DNA from: Deltaproteobacteria bacterium
GTDB taxonomy: Bacteria > Myxococcota_A > UBA9160 > SMWR01
Direction: 5' to 3'
NCBI GenBank assembly: GCA_019313605.1
Contig: JAFDAW010000158.1
Coordinates: 1-6,556, forward strand
Length of the DNA: 6,556 nt
The notes beneath the pieces are model-generated. The model was given only the letters and a program-made list of their open reading frames with translations. It had not been told where the DNA came from and did not search any database. Both the position numbers and the translations under genes were made by a program. Of this stretch, positions 1 through 6,151 are shown one piece after another; position 1 is the stretch's first letter; the number at the start of each line of letters is the position of its first letter.

Positions 1-318
1 ATCGGTCGGCTCACCGAGCATCCGCATGACCGCTTCTTCGGGATCCAACCCCAACCCCACCGCAATCGCGCGGACGAACCCCCGCACGAAGCCGTCCGGG
101 TTCCCGTCGAACGCGCCGGCCTCCATGCGTTCGATCGAGCGTGTAGGAATCTTGGTGAGTTCGGAGAGTTCGTCTACCGAAATGCCGCGCAGGCGGCGTT
201 GGCGGGCAAGATAGGCGCCGATCGAGCTCTCGCGGTCCCGCGCCTGGTCCTCGGGCAGCGTGCCGGCTCCGCGGGTCAGCGGAGCAGCTTCAGGTACTCC
301 TCGGATTTCACGCCCCAT
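1..318 (-). CDS. RodZ-like helix-turn-helix protein, N-terminal part (runs off the window)
   Basis: The first 106 residues are visible; the C-terminus lies beyond position 1. Residues about 31-104 form a RodZ-type HTH domain: IGAYLARQRRLRGISVDELS (33-52), the recognition-helix region TKIPTRSIERMEAG (55-68), then FVRGFVRAIAVGLGLDPEEA (77-96), which matches the family's typical YVRGFLRAYAxxLGLDPxEL segment. RodZ proteins carry this cytoplasmic domain on MreB filaments, followed by one membrane helix and a periplasmic part; any such parts here are out of view. The ATG at 318-316 is the only ATG, GTG or TTG upstream of the domain in this frame, with a weak GGGTGG upstream. It makes the gene overlap the end of the TPR lipoprotein gene by 43 nt, so translational coupling is likely. 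The residues before the domain (1-30) look unconserved, so the true start is less certain than the domain call. A soluble HTH regulator is the alternative. Confidence 0.8.
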   Translation of the reverse strand, partial: MGREIRGVPEAAPLTRGAGTLPEDQARDRESSIGAYLARQRRLRGISVDELSELTKIPTRSIERMEAGAFDGNPDGFVRGFVRAIAVGLGLDPEEAVMRMLGEPTD

Positions 319-1070
319 GGACCACCCGGAGTCTGGGCGACAGCCGCCTGAAGGTGACCGATCGCCTGTTGGCGCTTACCCAACGCGATGTAGATCTCAC
401 CAATGCGGTAGTTGGCCTGGGCTTGAACGCTGAGGGCGGGATCCTGTTCCAGAACCTGCTGAAAGAACCCCATCGCCTCACGCCGCCGACCTTCCTCCAC
501 CTCGAGCATGCCGAGATAGAGCAGCGTCGGCCAGTAGTCGTTGCGGTATTCGAGCCCGAGCCCGAGTGAACTGCGGGCCTCCTCGATCCGACCGAGCTGA
601 TACTCGGCGAAACCCTTGCTCGCGAGAGCCCGCCAGGGGCCGGAAAAGGTGGCGTCATCTGCGAGCATCGAGGTGTGGACAAGCGATTCCTCGTAGCGAT
701 TGAGTTGATTGTACAGAGACGAGAGATTCAGCCGCGCTTCGTGAAGCGTCGGCTCGATCTCCAGTGCCCGAAGGTAGTGCTGTTCGGCCTCTACTGGCTT
801 GCCACGCATCGAATAGCCGTCGCCCAGCGCCTGGTGGATCCGGGGATTTTGGGGATCGAGATCCTCGGCGAACAAGAGCTCGCGAAGGGCGAGTGCCATG
901 CGGTCGTTGCGGAGGTAGTCAATCCCGAGATTGAAGTGCGAATTGGCTTTCCGGACACGCAGATCCTCATCGGCTTGGTCGATCGAACTCGCACAGCCAA
1001 GTCCGAGGAACAAGACGAGAGCACAGAGCCAGACAATCGGCACCCCGAAAGACAAAGGCTGCTTCGACAT
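276..1070 (-). CDS. TPR lipoprotein, PilF/PilW-like (type IV pilus assembly/stability family)
   Basis: A 264-residue protein. Residues 1-26 form a signal peptide: short N-region with K3, hydrophobic core 8-24, and Cys26 in LGLGC as probable lipidation site, although the -3 position is Gly rather than the usual Leu, so the lipobox is imperfect. From about residue 43 to 256 the chain is tetratricopeptide repeats, clearest at 43-76, 77-110 (ALGDGYSMRGKPVEAEQHYL), 111-144 and 223-256 (NYRIGEIYIALGKRQQAIGHL). Length and architecture match PilF/PilW, the outer-membrane pilotin-type lipoproteins that help the PilQ secretin assemble. The ATG at 1070 is chosen because GGAGGG (1083-1078) stands 7 nt before it; a longer reading from 1151 would run through this ribosome binding site and lack the signal peptide at its N-terminus. 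It is followed by the RodZ-like gene, the classical pilF-rodZ order. No other pilus genes are visible, so the pilus role is inferred; a general TPR lipoprotein is the alternative. Confidence 0.85.
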   Translation of the reverse strand: MSKQPLSFGVPIVWLCALVLFLGLGCASSIDQADEDLRVRKANSHFNLGIDYLRNDRMALALRELLFAEDLDPQNPRIHQALGDGYSMRGKPVEAEQHYLRALEIEPTLHEARLNLSSLYNQLNRYEESLVHTSMLADDATFSGPWRALASKGFAEYQLGRIEEARSSLGLGLEYRNDYWPTLLYLGMLEVEEGRRREAMGFFQQVLEQDPALSVQAQANYRIGEIYIALGKRQQAIGHLQAAVAQTPGGPWGVKSEEYLKLLR

Positions 1071-1077
1071 GGTAGTT

Positions 1078-1083
1078 CCCTCC
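1078..1083 (-). promoter_or_regulatory. Ribosome binding site of the TPR lipoprotein gene
   Basis: GGAGGG on the minus strand, 7 nt before the ATG at 1070. It fixes the start of the TPR lipoprotein and rules out the upstream in-frame start at 1151. It lies in the 25-nt gap after the TGA (1098-1096) of the preceding gene, which fits one polycistronic transcript. Confidence 0.8.
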
Positions 1084-1095
1084 AAAAGCGCGACT

Positions 1096-1722
1096 TCAGC
1101 GATCGCCCTGACGGGCGATCTGGGTATCGGACATCTCGAGCCCGGCCTCAACAGCGCTTGCGACCGCGTGAGGAATTGCTTCGGACCCGGCGACTGCCGC
1201 CGATCCCGCTGTAGACCACGAAGCTGGGCGGCGGAACTTCGTCAGCAGCGGCGTCGAGCACACCTCGACTTCGGCAGCACTCGGATCCGCTGCGTCGACA
1301 AACTCATCCCAGGTCACGGCCGCGACCTCAGCAGAAACCGAGTGCGAGTCTTCTTCGAATAGAAACCCCATTCCCTCTGCGAGCGACAGCGCCGCCTCCG
1401 CAGCCAAGGACGACTCCGAGCGGGCGAGATCCTCTTTGCGCACCGTAAAGAAGACGACCTCGCGGCTCCGCTCGCACCGAACAGCCAGCGTATAGAGGGG
1501 AAGGCCGTCTCCGGAGTCGACGTGAGCTGCAATTGCAGCGGACGCCGGACCGACCGGGAGTTGGGTAATCGAGAGCACAGGTGTGTTCAGGGATCGCCGC
1601 ACGCTGCGCAATTCGGTCGCGGATCGGGCCAGAGCCGAGTGGGCTGAAAACTTCATCAACTCGGTATCGGATCGGATCGCGTTGCCCTTGAGGTTCAGCG
1701 CGGTGCAGCGCGAGGCGGAAAT
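1096..1722 (-). CDS. Conserved-looking protein of unknown function, apparent ATT start
   Basis: I do not recognise this protein. Read from an ATT at 1722-1720 it has 208 residues; from the first in-frame ATG (1656) it would have 186, and from a TTG at 1812 it would have 238. I prefer ATT for two reasons. AGGAGG (1735-1730) stands 7 nt before it with no ATG, GTG or TTG at usable distance in this frame, and third-position G/C jumps from 15 of 30 codons upstream (1812-1723) to 19 of 21 between ATT and ATG 1656. The ATG at 1656 has no convincing ribosome binding site. The product has no signal peptide or membrane segment. Its middle (beta-rich looking PLYTLAVRCERSREVVFFTV, then Ala/Leu-rich LAAEAALSLAEGMGFLFEED) suggests a small globular alpha/beta domain, followed by a low-complexity Ala/Ser-rich tail. 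It is first gene of the apparent operon with the TPR lipoprotein (25-nt gap) and divergent from korA. Confidence 0.65.
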   Translation of the reverse strand: MSASRCTALNLKGNAIRSDTELMKFSAHSALARSATELRSVRRSLNTPVLSITQLPVGPASAAIAAHVDSGDGLPLYTLAVRCERSREVVFFTVRKEDLARSESSLAAEAALSLAEGMGFLFEEDSHSVSAEVAAVTWDEFVDAADPSAAEVEVCSTPLLTKFRRPASWSTAGSAAVAGSEAIPHAVASAVEAGLEMSDTQIARQGDR

Positions 1723-1729
1723 GCGCGGA

Positions 1730-1735
1730 CCTCCT
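1730..1735 (-). promoter_or_regulatory. Strong Shine-Dalgarno facing an ATT codon
   Basis: A perfect AGGAGG on the minus strand with 7 nt to the ATT at 1722-1720. Ideal sequence and spacing with no standard start codon behind it make it the main evidence that the downstream gene starts at ATT, or that an ATG was mutated or misread there. Confidence 0.6.
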
Positions 1736-1786
1736 GGGAGATCTGCGGGCGGGGCTACACGCGGCCCGGAGGCTGGATTGGGGGGT

Positions 1787-1813
1787 TTCACAACTATTCT
1801 GGCAAGATACAAT
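1787..1813 (+). promoter_or_regulatory. Candidate sigma70-type promoter for korAB
   Basis: In the 150-nt divergent gap, TTCACA (1787-1792, 5 of 6 to TTGACA) is followed after 15 nt by TACAAT (1808-1813, 5 of 6 to TATAAT). The spacer is shorter than the usual 16-18 nt. It would give a leader of about 50 nt before the korA start at 1873. This is the most A+T-rich part of the gap. No clear promoter for the opposite-strand operon was found. Confidence 0.35.
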
Positions 1814-1872
1814 GCGGCTGTAATTCGCTGGGCCGGTCTCCCACGCGAACCAACAGATCGGGACCGAGCGGA

Positions 1873-3732
1873 ATGAGCACAATGTCACGAAAAGCGCCCG
1901 GTAAAACGGTCCAGCAGCTCGAAAGTGTAGCGATCCGGTTCACTGGTGACTCCGGCGACGGGATGCAGCTTACCGGCACGAAATTCACCGAATCAACTGC
2001 CATCGCCGGCAATGAGCTCTCGACACTTCCCGACTATCCCGCGGAGATTCGCGCTCCAATAGGTACACTCGCGGGAGTATCCGGGTTCCAGATCCACTTC
2101 TCGTCGAAAAGCGTCCGGACGCCGGCCGATCACCCCGATGTACTGGTCGCATTCAATCCGGCGGCACTACGCGCCAACATCGACGACGTGCGACCCACCG
2201 GAATGGTCATCGTCAACAGCGACTCCTTCACGGCAAAAAGTCTGAAGCGCGCGGGCTACGCGGAAGACCCGCGCCCTGCCCTTCGAGACCGCTATGCGAT
2301 GGTCGAGATTCCTCTCACCCGGCTCAATCGAGAGGCCCTCAAGGATCTCGACATCAACATGCGGGACGCGGATCGCTGCAAGAATTTCTTTGCGCTCGGG
2401 CTGATGTACTGGCTCTACCACCGGCCGGTGGAATCCACCGAGCGCTGGCTCGAAAGCCGCTTCAAGGGAAGCGTGCTCGAGGCCAACCTTCGCGTGCTCC
2501 GCGCCGGCTACGCGTTCGGCGAAACGACGGAGATCCTGCCCGTCTCCTACATCGTTCCAAAAGCGAAGATTCAGCCGGGCGTGTATCGAAACATCACCGG
2601 CAACAAGGCCCTGGCCTGGGGCATCGTCGCCGCCGGCGAGCTGATGCAGACCGATGTCTTCCTCGGCGCCTATCCGATTACACCCGCGAGCGAAGTGCTC
2701 CATGAAGTGGCTCGTTACCGACACTTTGGCGTCAAGACTTTTCAAGCCGAAGATGAAATCGCGGCCATCTGCGCCGCGATTGGCGCGTCTTTCGCCGGGG
2801 AACTCGGTGTCACCACGACGAGTGGACCGGGTTTCGTGCTGAAGCAAGAAGCTCTGGGGCTCGCGGTCATGGCGGAGCTGCCCCTCGTCGTGATCGACAT
2901 CCAGCGAGCGGGCCCCTCGACGGGAATGCCCACGAAGATCGAGCAGGCAGATCTCCTTCTCGCCCTCTACGGCCGCAATTCCGACAGTCCCATCCCCGTG
3001 ATCGCCGCGATGTCCCCCGGAGATTGCTTTCACACGGTCATCGAAGCCTTCGCATGGGCGGTGAAGTACATGACCCCAGTGATCGTCCTCTCGAACGGCC
3101 ACCTCGCGAACAGTTCGGAACCCTGGCGGATTCCGGACGTCGACACACTTCCGCGCCCGAAGGTCGGCTATTGGTCAGATCCCGAGACTTTCCTGCCCTA
3201 CGCGCGCGACCCCGAAACCCTCGCTCGCCCCTGGGCGATACCCGGCACTCCGGGCCTGGAACATCGGATCGGCGGACTCGCCAAGGAGCAAGGCACTGGG
3301 AACGTCTCCTACGACCCCCGAAACAACGAGGATATGATTCGCCTTCGCGCCGAAAAGGTCGCGCGCATCGCAGCGGATATTCCACCCATCGAAATCGACG
3401 GCCCCGGGAGCGGCGAGTTGCTCGTCGTGGGCTGGGGGGGAACTTTCGGCGCCATCACAGCCGCCGTCGAGGCGGCGCGACAGAACGGCAAGGCCGTATC
3501 GAGCATTCATCTGCGTCACCTCAACCCGTTCCCCAAGAACCTCGGGTCGATCCTGCGCTCTTTCGACAAAATCCTTGTACCCGAGCTCAATGAGGGGCAA
3601 CTCGTTCGACTTCTGCGCACTGAATTCCTGGTGCCGGCGATCGGGATGAACAAGGTTCGCGGCCAACCCTTCCTCATCGAGGAGCTTCTCGCTCGCATCG
3701 ATGAAATGCTGAGCGAGGAGACGTCACCGTGA
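1873..3732 (+). CDS. korA: 2-oxoglutarate:ferredoxin oxidoreductase, fused gamma-alpha subunit
   Basis: A 619-residue subunit of the enzyme that oxidatively decarboxylates 2-oxoglutarate to succinyl-CoA with ferredoxin, or runs in reverse as carboxylation. Domain order is the fused type: gamma domain at about 18-210 (FTGDSGDGMQLTG at 23-35), linker, then the alpha pyrimidine-binding domain at about 243-420 and the transketolase C-terminal-like domain at about 510-605. Alpha motifs are intact: YPITPASE (267-274), QAEDE (291-295), TTTSGPG (314-320) and QRAGPSTGMPT (344-354), in which R345 and T354 fall at the family's substrate-contacting Arg and Thr. Further along are HLNPFP (549-554) and ELNEGQL (571-577). 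Length is normal for KorA. ATG 1873 gives a start close to the conserved domain, with only weak purine-rich sequence before it; ATG at 1882 is possible. It overlaps korB by 4 nt, so the two are co-translated. The N-fused gamma domain separates it from four-subunit enzymes; the exact 2-oxoacid preference is inferred from the pairing with a KorB-type beta subunit. Confidence 0.95.
   Translation: MSTMSRKAPGKTVQQLESVAIRFTGDSGDGMQLTGTKFTESTAIAGNELSTLPDYPAEIRAPIGTLAGVSGFQIHFSSKSVRTPADHPDVLVAFNPAALRANIDDVRPTGMVIVNSDSFTAKSLKRAGYAEDPRPALRDRYAMVEIPLTRLNREALKDLDINMRDADRCKNFFALGLMYWLYHRPVESTERWLESRFKGSVLEANLRVLRAGYAFGETTEILPVSYIVPKAKIQPGVYRNITGNKALAWGIVAAGELMQTDVFLGAYPITPASEVLHEVARYRHFGVKTFQAEDEIAAICAAIGASFAGELGVTTTSGPGFVLKQEALGLAVMAELPLVVIDIQRAGPSTGMPTKIEQADLLLALYGRNSDSPIPVIAAMSPGDCFHTVIEAFAWAVKYMTPVIVLSNGHLANSSEPWRIPDVDTLPRPKVGYWSDPETFLPYARDPETLARPWAIPGTPGLEHRIGGLAKEQGTGNVSYDPRNNEDMIRLRAEKVARIAADIPPIEIDGPGSGELLVVGWGGTFGAITAAVEAARQNGKAVSSIHLRHLNPFPKNLGSILRSFDKILVPELNEGQLVRLLRTEFLVPAIGMNKVRGQPFLIEELLARIDEMLSEETSP
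3715..3720 (+). promoter_or_regulatory. Ribosome binding site of korB inside the end of korA
   Basis: GAGGAG, 8 nt before the GTG start of korB at 3729, lies within the last codons of korA. It supports the GTG as start despite the later in-frame ATG at 3768. Confidence 0.7.
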
Positions 3733-4760
3733 CCGATCACTTCAACCAGCTCACGAGCAAGGATTTCATGAGCGACCAGGACATCCGATGGTGTCCGGGT
3801 TGCGGCGACTATTCGATCCTCGCCAACGTTCAGCGCGTGATGCCCGACCTCGGAGTTCCGAGGGAGAACTTCGTGTTCGTCTCGGGCATCGGTTGCTCGA
3901 GCCGCTTTCCCTACTACATGAATACCTACGGAATGCACACCATTCACGGCCGAGCGCCCGCTTTCGCGACGGGAATCAAGGCCAGTCGGCCCGATCTCTC
4001 CGTCTGGGTGGTAACCGGCGATGGCGACGGACTTTCGATCGGCGGCAACCACATGCTGCATACGATCCGGCGGAACATCGACATCCAGATCCTGCTGTTC
4101 AACAACCGGGTCTACGGCCTCACCAAGGGGCAATACTCACCGACCTCACAAATCGGAATGTACACCTCGTCGTCGCCCGACGGATCGATCGATCATCCGA
4201 TCGATCCGCTCGCATTTGCGTTGGGAGCGGGCGCAACTTTCGTGGCTCGGGCGATCGACGTAGACGGCGCCCACCTTCAGCAGCTTCTGCGAAGGGCGCA
4301 CGACCACCCGGGAACCGCCATGATCGAGATCCTCCAGAACTGCCCGGTCTACAACGACAACGAGTGGGCCGAGGTCGAAGATCGCAAGAGCCGGATCGAT
4401 GCCGCACTCGTGCTGGAAGATGGAGAGCCGCTGGTCTACGGATCCGAGGGCCATCGCCGCGGGATTTCACTTCACGACGGAATCGCGAGGGTGATCGAAC
4501 TCAAGAAAGACCAGGATCCGATCGCAGCCGGCGTGGCAGTACACAATGAGGCGTATCAGACGCCCGCCTATGCATTTGCACTCGCGAGCCTGAGGCGACC
4601 GGATTTCCCGCTACCGATTGGCGTTTTTCGCGCAGTCGAAACAGCGACCTACGACGCCCTCTTGCAGGGCCAGGTCGCCGGCGCCGTCGTCAAGCGCGGC
4701 GCCGGCTCGCTGCACGACCTCCTCCACTCCGGCGACACCTGGACAGTCGAAGAGCGCTAG
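3729..4760 (+). CDS. korB: 2-oxoglutarate:ferredoxin oxidoreductase, beta subunit
   Basis: A 343-residue thiamine-diphosphate-binding subunit partnering KorA. It starts at GTG, which overlaps the korA stop as GTGA. WCPGCGDY (21-28) supplies Cys22 and Cys25; Cys56 in GIGCSSRFPYY and Cys205 in LQNCPVYND complete the four ligands expected for the [4Fe-4S] cluster. The ThDP/Mg site is GDGDGLSIGGN (97-107) ending in FNN (124-126), followed by NRVYGLTKGQYSPTS (126-140), a stretch typical of KorB rather than pyruvate enzymes. Residues beyond about 215 form the usual C-terminal extension seen in KorB of two-subunit enzymes. All catalytic elements are intact, so the complex should be active with a soluble ferredoxin encoded elsewhere; no delta subunit or ferredoxin gene is adjacent. 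Its stop codon TAG (4758-4760) is also the second to fourth base of the first 68-bp repeat unit, and a hairpin begins 2 nt after it. Confidence 0.95.
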   Translation: MTDHFNQLTSKDFMSDQDIRWCPGCGDYSILANVQRVMPDLGVPRENFVFVSGIGCSSRFPYYMNTYGMHTIHGRAPAFATGIKASRPDLSVWVVTGDGDGLSIGGNHMLHTIRRNIDIQILLFNNRVYGLTKGQYSPTSQIGMYTSSSPDGSIDHPIDPLAFALGAGATFVARAIDVDGAHLQQLLRRAHDHPGTAMIEILQNCPVYNDNEWAEVEDRKSRIDAALVLEDGEPLVYGSEGHRRGISLHDGIARVIELKKDQDPIAAGVAVHNEAYQTPAYAFALASLRRPDFPLPIGVFRAVETATYDALLQGQVAGAVVKRGAGSLHDLLHSGDTWTVEER

Positions 4761-4824
4761 GAGCATGACCCCAGAATGGGGGCATGCGACGACGCATAAG
4801 CTTTGGCCGAAGGCCAACGCGCTG
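4757..4824 (+). repeat. 68-bp two-hairpin repeat, unit 1 (first array)
   Basis: This unit begins with CTAGGA, whose TAG is the korB stop codon. Hairpin A (4763-4787) has arms GCATG-A-CCCC and GGGG-G-CATGC around loop AGAAT, with one A/G mismatch. The linker is GACGAC. Hairpin B (4794-4820) has inner stem GGCC-GAA-GGCC with outer arms GCATA and AACGC. The tail is GCTG. The element directly follows korB, so hairpin A could act as a 3'-end barrier or mRNA stabiliser, but no U-tract follows it. Confidence 0.9.
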
Positions 4825-4892
4825 CTAGGAGTTCGGCCCCAGAATGGGGGCGAACGACGACGCGTAAGCTTTGGCCGAAGGCCAACGCGCCG
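4825..4892 (+). repeat. 68-bp two-hairpin repeat, unit 2 (first array)
   Basis: Exactly 68 bp and contiguous with unit 1. Hairpin A (4831-4855) keeps CCCC-AGAAT-GGGG but has outer arms GTTCG and CGAAC instead of GCATG and CATGC: several paired bases changed together and pairing is kept, apart from one G/G mismatch. Linker GACGAC; hairpin B at 4862-4888 has outer arms GCGTA and AACGC. Confidence 0.9.
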
Positions 4893-4960
4893 CTAAGAGC
4901 ATGACCCCAGAATGGGGTCGAGCGACGCCGCGTTAGCTTTGGCTGAAGGCCAACGCGCCG
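4893..4960 (+). repeat. 68-bp two-hairpin repeat, unit 3 (first array)
   Basis: The head is CTAAGA instead of CTAGGA. Hairpin A (4899-4923) has 5' arm GCATGACCCC and 3' arm GGGGTCGAGC around AGAAT, slightly weakened by A/A and T/G pairs in its base. The linker is GACGCC. Hairpin B (4930-4956) has fully complementary outer arms GCGTT and AACGC, while the inner stem has GGCT opposite GGCC, a tolerated wobble. Confidence 0.9.
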
Positions 4961-4972
4961 TTAGGAGTTCGA
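4961..4972 (+). repeat. Partial head of a fourth repeat unit, overlapping a gene's 3' end
   Basis: TTAGGAGTTCGA continues the array in exact 68-bp register and matches the first 12 bases of unit 2 except for the first base and the last (CTAGGAGTTCGG). After this the similarity stops. On the minus strand the first three bases are the TAA stop and the rest encodes the last residues of the 367-residue protein. A short imperfect repeat end is possible by chance, but register and sequence both fit. Confidence 0.55.
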
Positions 4973-6064
4973 CTTCTTCAGAAGCTTGCGCCTGAATTCC
5001 TGGATCACGGGAAGCTGATCGATCCACCGCGAAGCGTCCGCCCTGGTCGGATCGAACCCATTGATCGCTCCCGCGAAACCTTCGGGAATCTGGGTCACGA
5101 GCACCGGAGGGTCTTCGGAGTGGTCAATGAAATGGTAGTCGTATCCCGGAATGCACAGGTCTTCATCGGCGATCACATCGATCGCCCGAACACCGTAACT
5201 CGTCAAATTGCCCGCCGTCGTCTGGGGCGGGATGATCCACGCGCTGTGCGGCCCGGCGAAAAACAAATATTGGATCTTTCGATTCTTCGACAGAATCCTG
5301 AATCGCTTCAGACGACCTCCGTAGAGTTTACTCTTCGAAGTGCCGACCTCTACGACTCCGCGATCGAAATCGGGCTCGAAACCCTTGACGAACCGGAGTG
5401 AAGCTGGATCGTTCTTGCGGCTGAAGCGAGCGATGCTGCGACCCCGGTTGATGAGATTGCGCGGATTCGATCGCGCTCGCTCGCGAGGTTCCAGAAAGTC
5501 TCGATAGGGCTCGATCCGATCGTCGTTCCCCCGGCGCAACACCAGCGCAATGGCGACCTCGTCAAACGGCACCCTGCGCGTTTTTCGGCCCAATATCTCG
5601 AGAGCCGTCTGGATCTCCAGAGGCAGATCGGTGGTTTCTTCGACGCTCTGCTCGATCTCTTCACCGTCGATCACGTAGGTTCTCATCTCGCCCTTGCCGA
5701 TCCAATTCTCGTCCTCCGATCGGATGAAGTGCGATGCCGAGCGCCAGATCAGTGAAATGTCCTTGTAGAAAATTCGCGGAAAGATTTCGGTCCGCCCCGT
5801 TCGATGATTCTTCTGGACGACATAGGCGATAAAGAATCGGATGTCGGGATTCTGGCGAACGTTCGTGAGGTAATAACTGGTATCGAAAAGATCGACTTTG
5901 TATTTTGGCGTGTAGCCGCTCGAGAGCAGCCATTCGGGGTTGTCACGCGCGTCGCCTGCGCACCGAATCGGCGCGCCCGAATCGATCAGCCGGTGAAACT
6001 CACGCGCAACCTGCTGCGGCGTCAGTTCCGAAGGGTGTGCGCTGGGCTCGAATTTGGCAATCAT
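4961..6064 (-). CDS. Protein of unknown function framed by 68-bp repeats
   Basis: A 367-residue protein I do not recognise. It has no signal peptide and no membrane segment, and only two cysteines (35 and 304). Visible traits are an aromatic N-terminal half (KYKVDLFDTSYYL at 54-66, IFYKDISLIW at 98-107), an acidic stretch at 133-146, a strongly basic stretch at about 194-263 (RGRSIARFSRK at 207-217, GGRLKRFRILSKNRK at 249-263), then YLFFAGPHSAWIIPP (266-280). No HUH, DDE, tyrosine-recombinase or nuclease motif is evident. The start is ATG 6064, with GGTGA about 8 nt upstream; a longer in-frame reading from ATG 6124 would be translated out of a repeat unit and is less likely. The stop TAA is the edge of the first repeat array, and the second array begins 20 bp beyond the start codon. 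It is convergent with korB and downstream of the molybdopterin oxidoreductase gene on the same strand. The wording of the sequence is less G+C-biased than korAB, which may hint at separate origin. That it is a real gene rests on length, coherent composition and codon bias. Confidence 0.75.
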   Translation of the reverse strand: MIAKFEPSAHPSELTPQQVAREFHRLIDSGAPIRCAGDARDNPEWLLSSGYTPKYKVDLFDTSYYLTNVRQNPDIRFFIAYVVQKNHRTGRTEIFPRIFYKDISLIWRSASHFIRSEDENWIGKGEMRTYVIDGEEIEQSVEETTDLPLEIQTALEILGRKTRRVPFDEVAIALVLRRGNDDRIEPYRDFLEPRERARSNPRNLINRGRSIARFSRKNDPASLRFVKGFEPDFDRGVVEVGTSKSKLYGGRLKRFRILSKNRKIQYLFFAGPHSAWIIPPQTTAGNLTSYGVRAIDVIADEDLCIPGYDYHFIDHSEDPPVLVTQIPEGFAGAINGFDPTRADASRWIDQLPVIQEFRRKLLKKSNS

Positions 6065-6083
6065 CTCGTCTTCACCACTGAGG

Positions 6084-6151
6084 CTAGGAGCATAACCCCA
6101 GAATGGGGTTATGCGACGAAGCATTAGCTTTGGCCGAAGGCCAACGCGCCG
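6084..6151 (+). repeat. 68-bp two-hairpin repeat, unit 4 (second array)
   Basis: Same orientation as the first array. Hairpin A (6090-6114) is a perfect 10-bp stem, GCATAACCCC paired with GGGGTTATGC, around loop AGAAT. The linker is GACGAA. Hairpin B (6121-6147) has inner stem GGCC-GAA-GGCC and outer arms GCATT and AACGC with one A/C mismatch. It lies in the leader of the 367-residue protein's gene, 20 bp from the start codon, so any mRNA from further upstream would carry it. Confidence 0.9.

Noticed and set aside
675..1214. Open frame of 179 codons on the plus strand opposite the TPR lipoprotein gene
   Set aside because: It is antisense to clear tetratricopeptide repeats and a signal peptide; its own product shows no coherent features.
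1723..1812. N-terminal extension of the unknown gene from a TTG at 1812
   Set aside because: The 30 extra codons have only 50% G/C at third positions, contain the AGGAGG of the downstream start, and the TTG has no ribosome binding site of its own.
1328..1888. Minus-strand frame of 186 codons overlapping the unknown 208-codon gene
   Set aside because: It is a +1/-1 shadow, Arg/Ser/Pro-rich, with poor third-position G/C bias, and it would start inside korA.
2167..3102. Open frame of 311 codons on the minus strand inside korA
   Set aside because: It lies fully antisense to a gene with intact catalytic motifs. Long antisense frames are expected in G+C-rich DNA, and its product is a low-complexity His/Arg/Asp/Gly mix without domains.
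3516..4133. Minus-strand frame of 205 codons across the korA-korB junction
   Set aside because: It is antisense to both conserved genes and has no recognisable domain.
4763..4787. Intrinsic terminator directly after korB
   Set aside because: The stem is strong and well placed, but no T-run follows on either strand, so a standard intrinsic terminator is not supported.
4757..4960. CRISPR array
   Set aside because: The 68-bp units are contiguous with no unique spacers, and no cas gene is present.
4961..6064. RAYT/HUH transposase acting on the hairpin repeats
   Set aside because: REP-associated transposases need an H-hydrophobic-H motif and a catalytic Tyr. The only close His pair, in HFIDH, does not fit, and the length is greater than typical.
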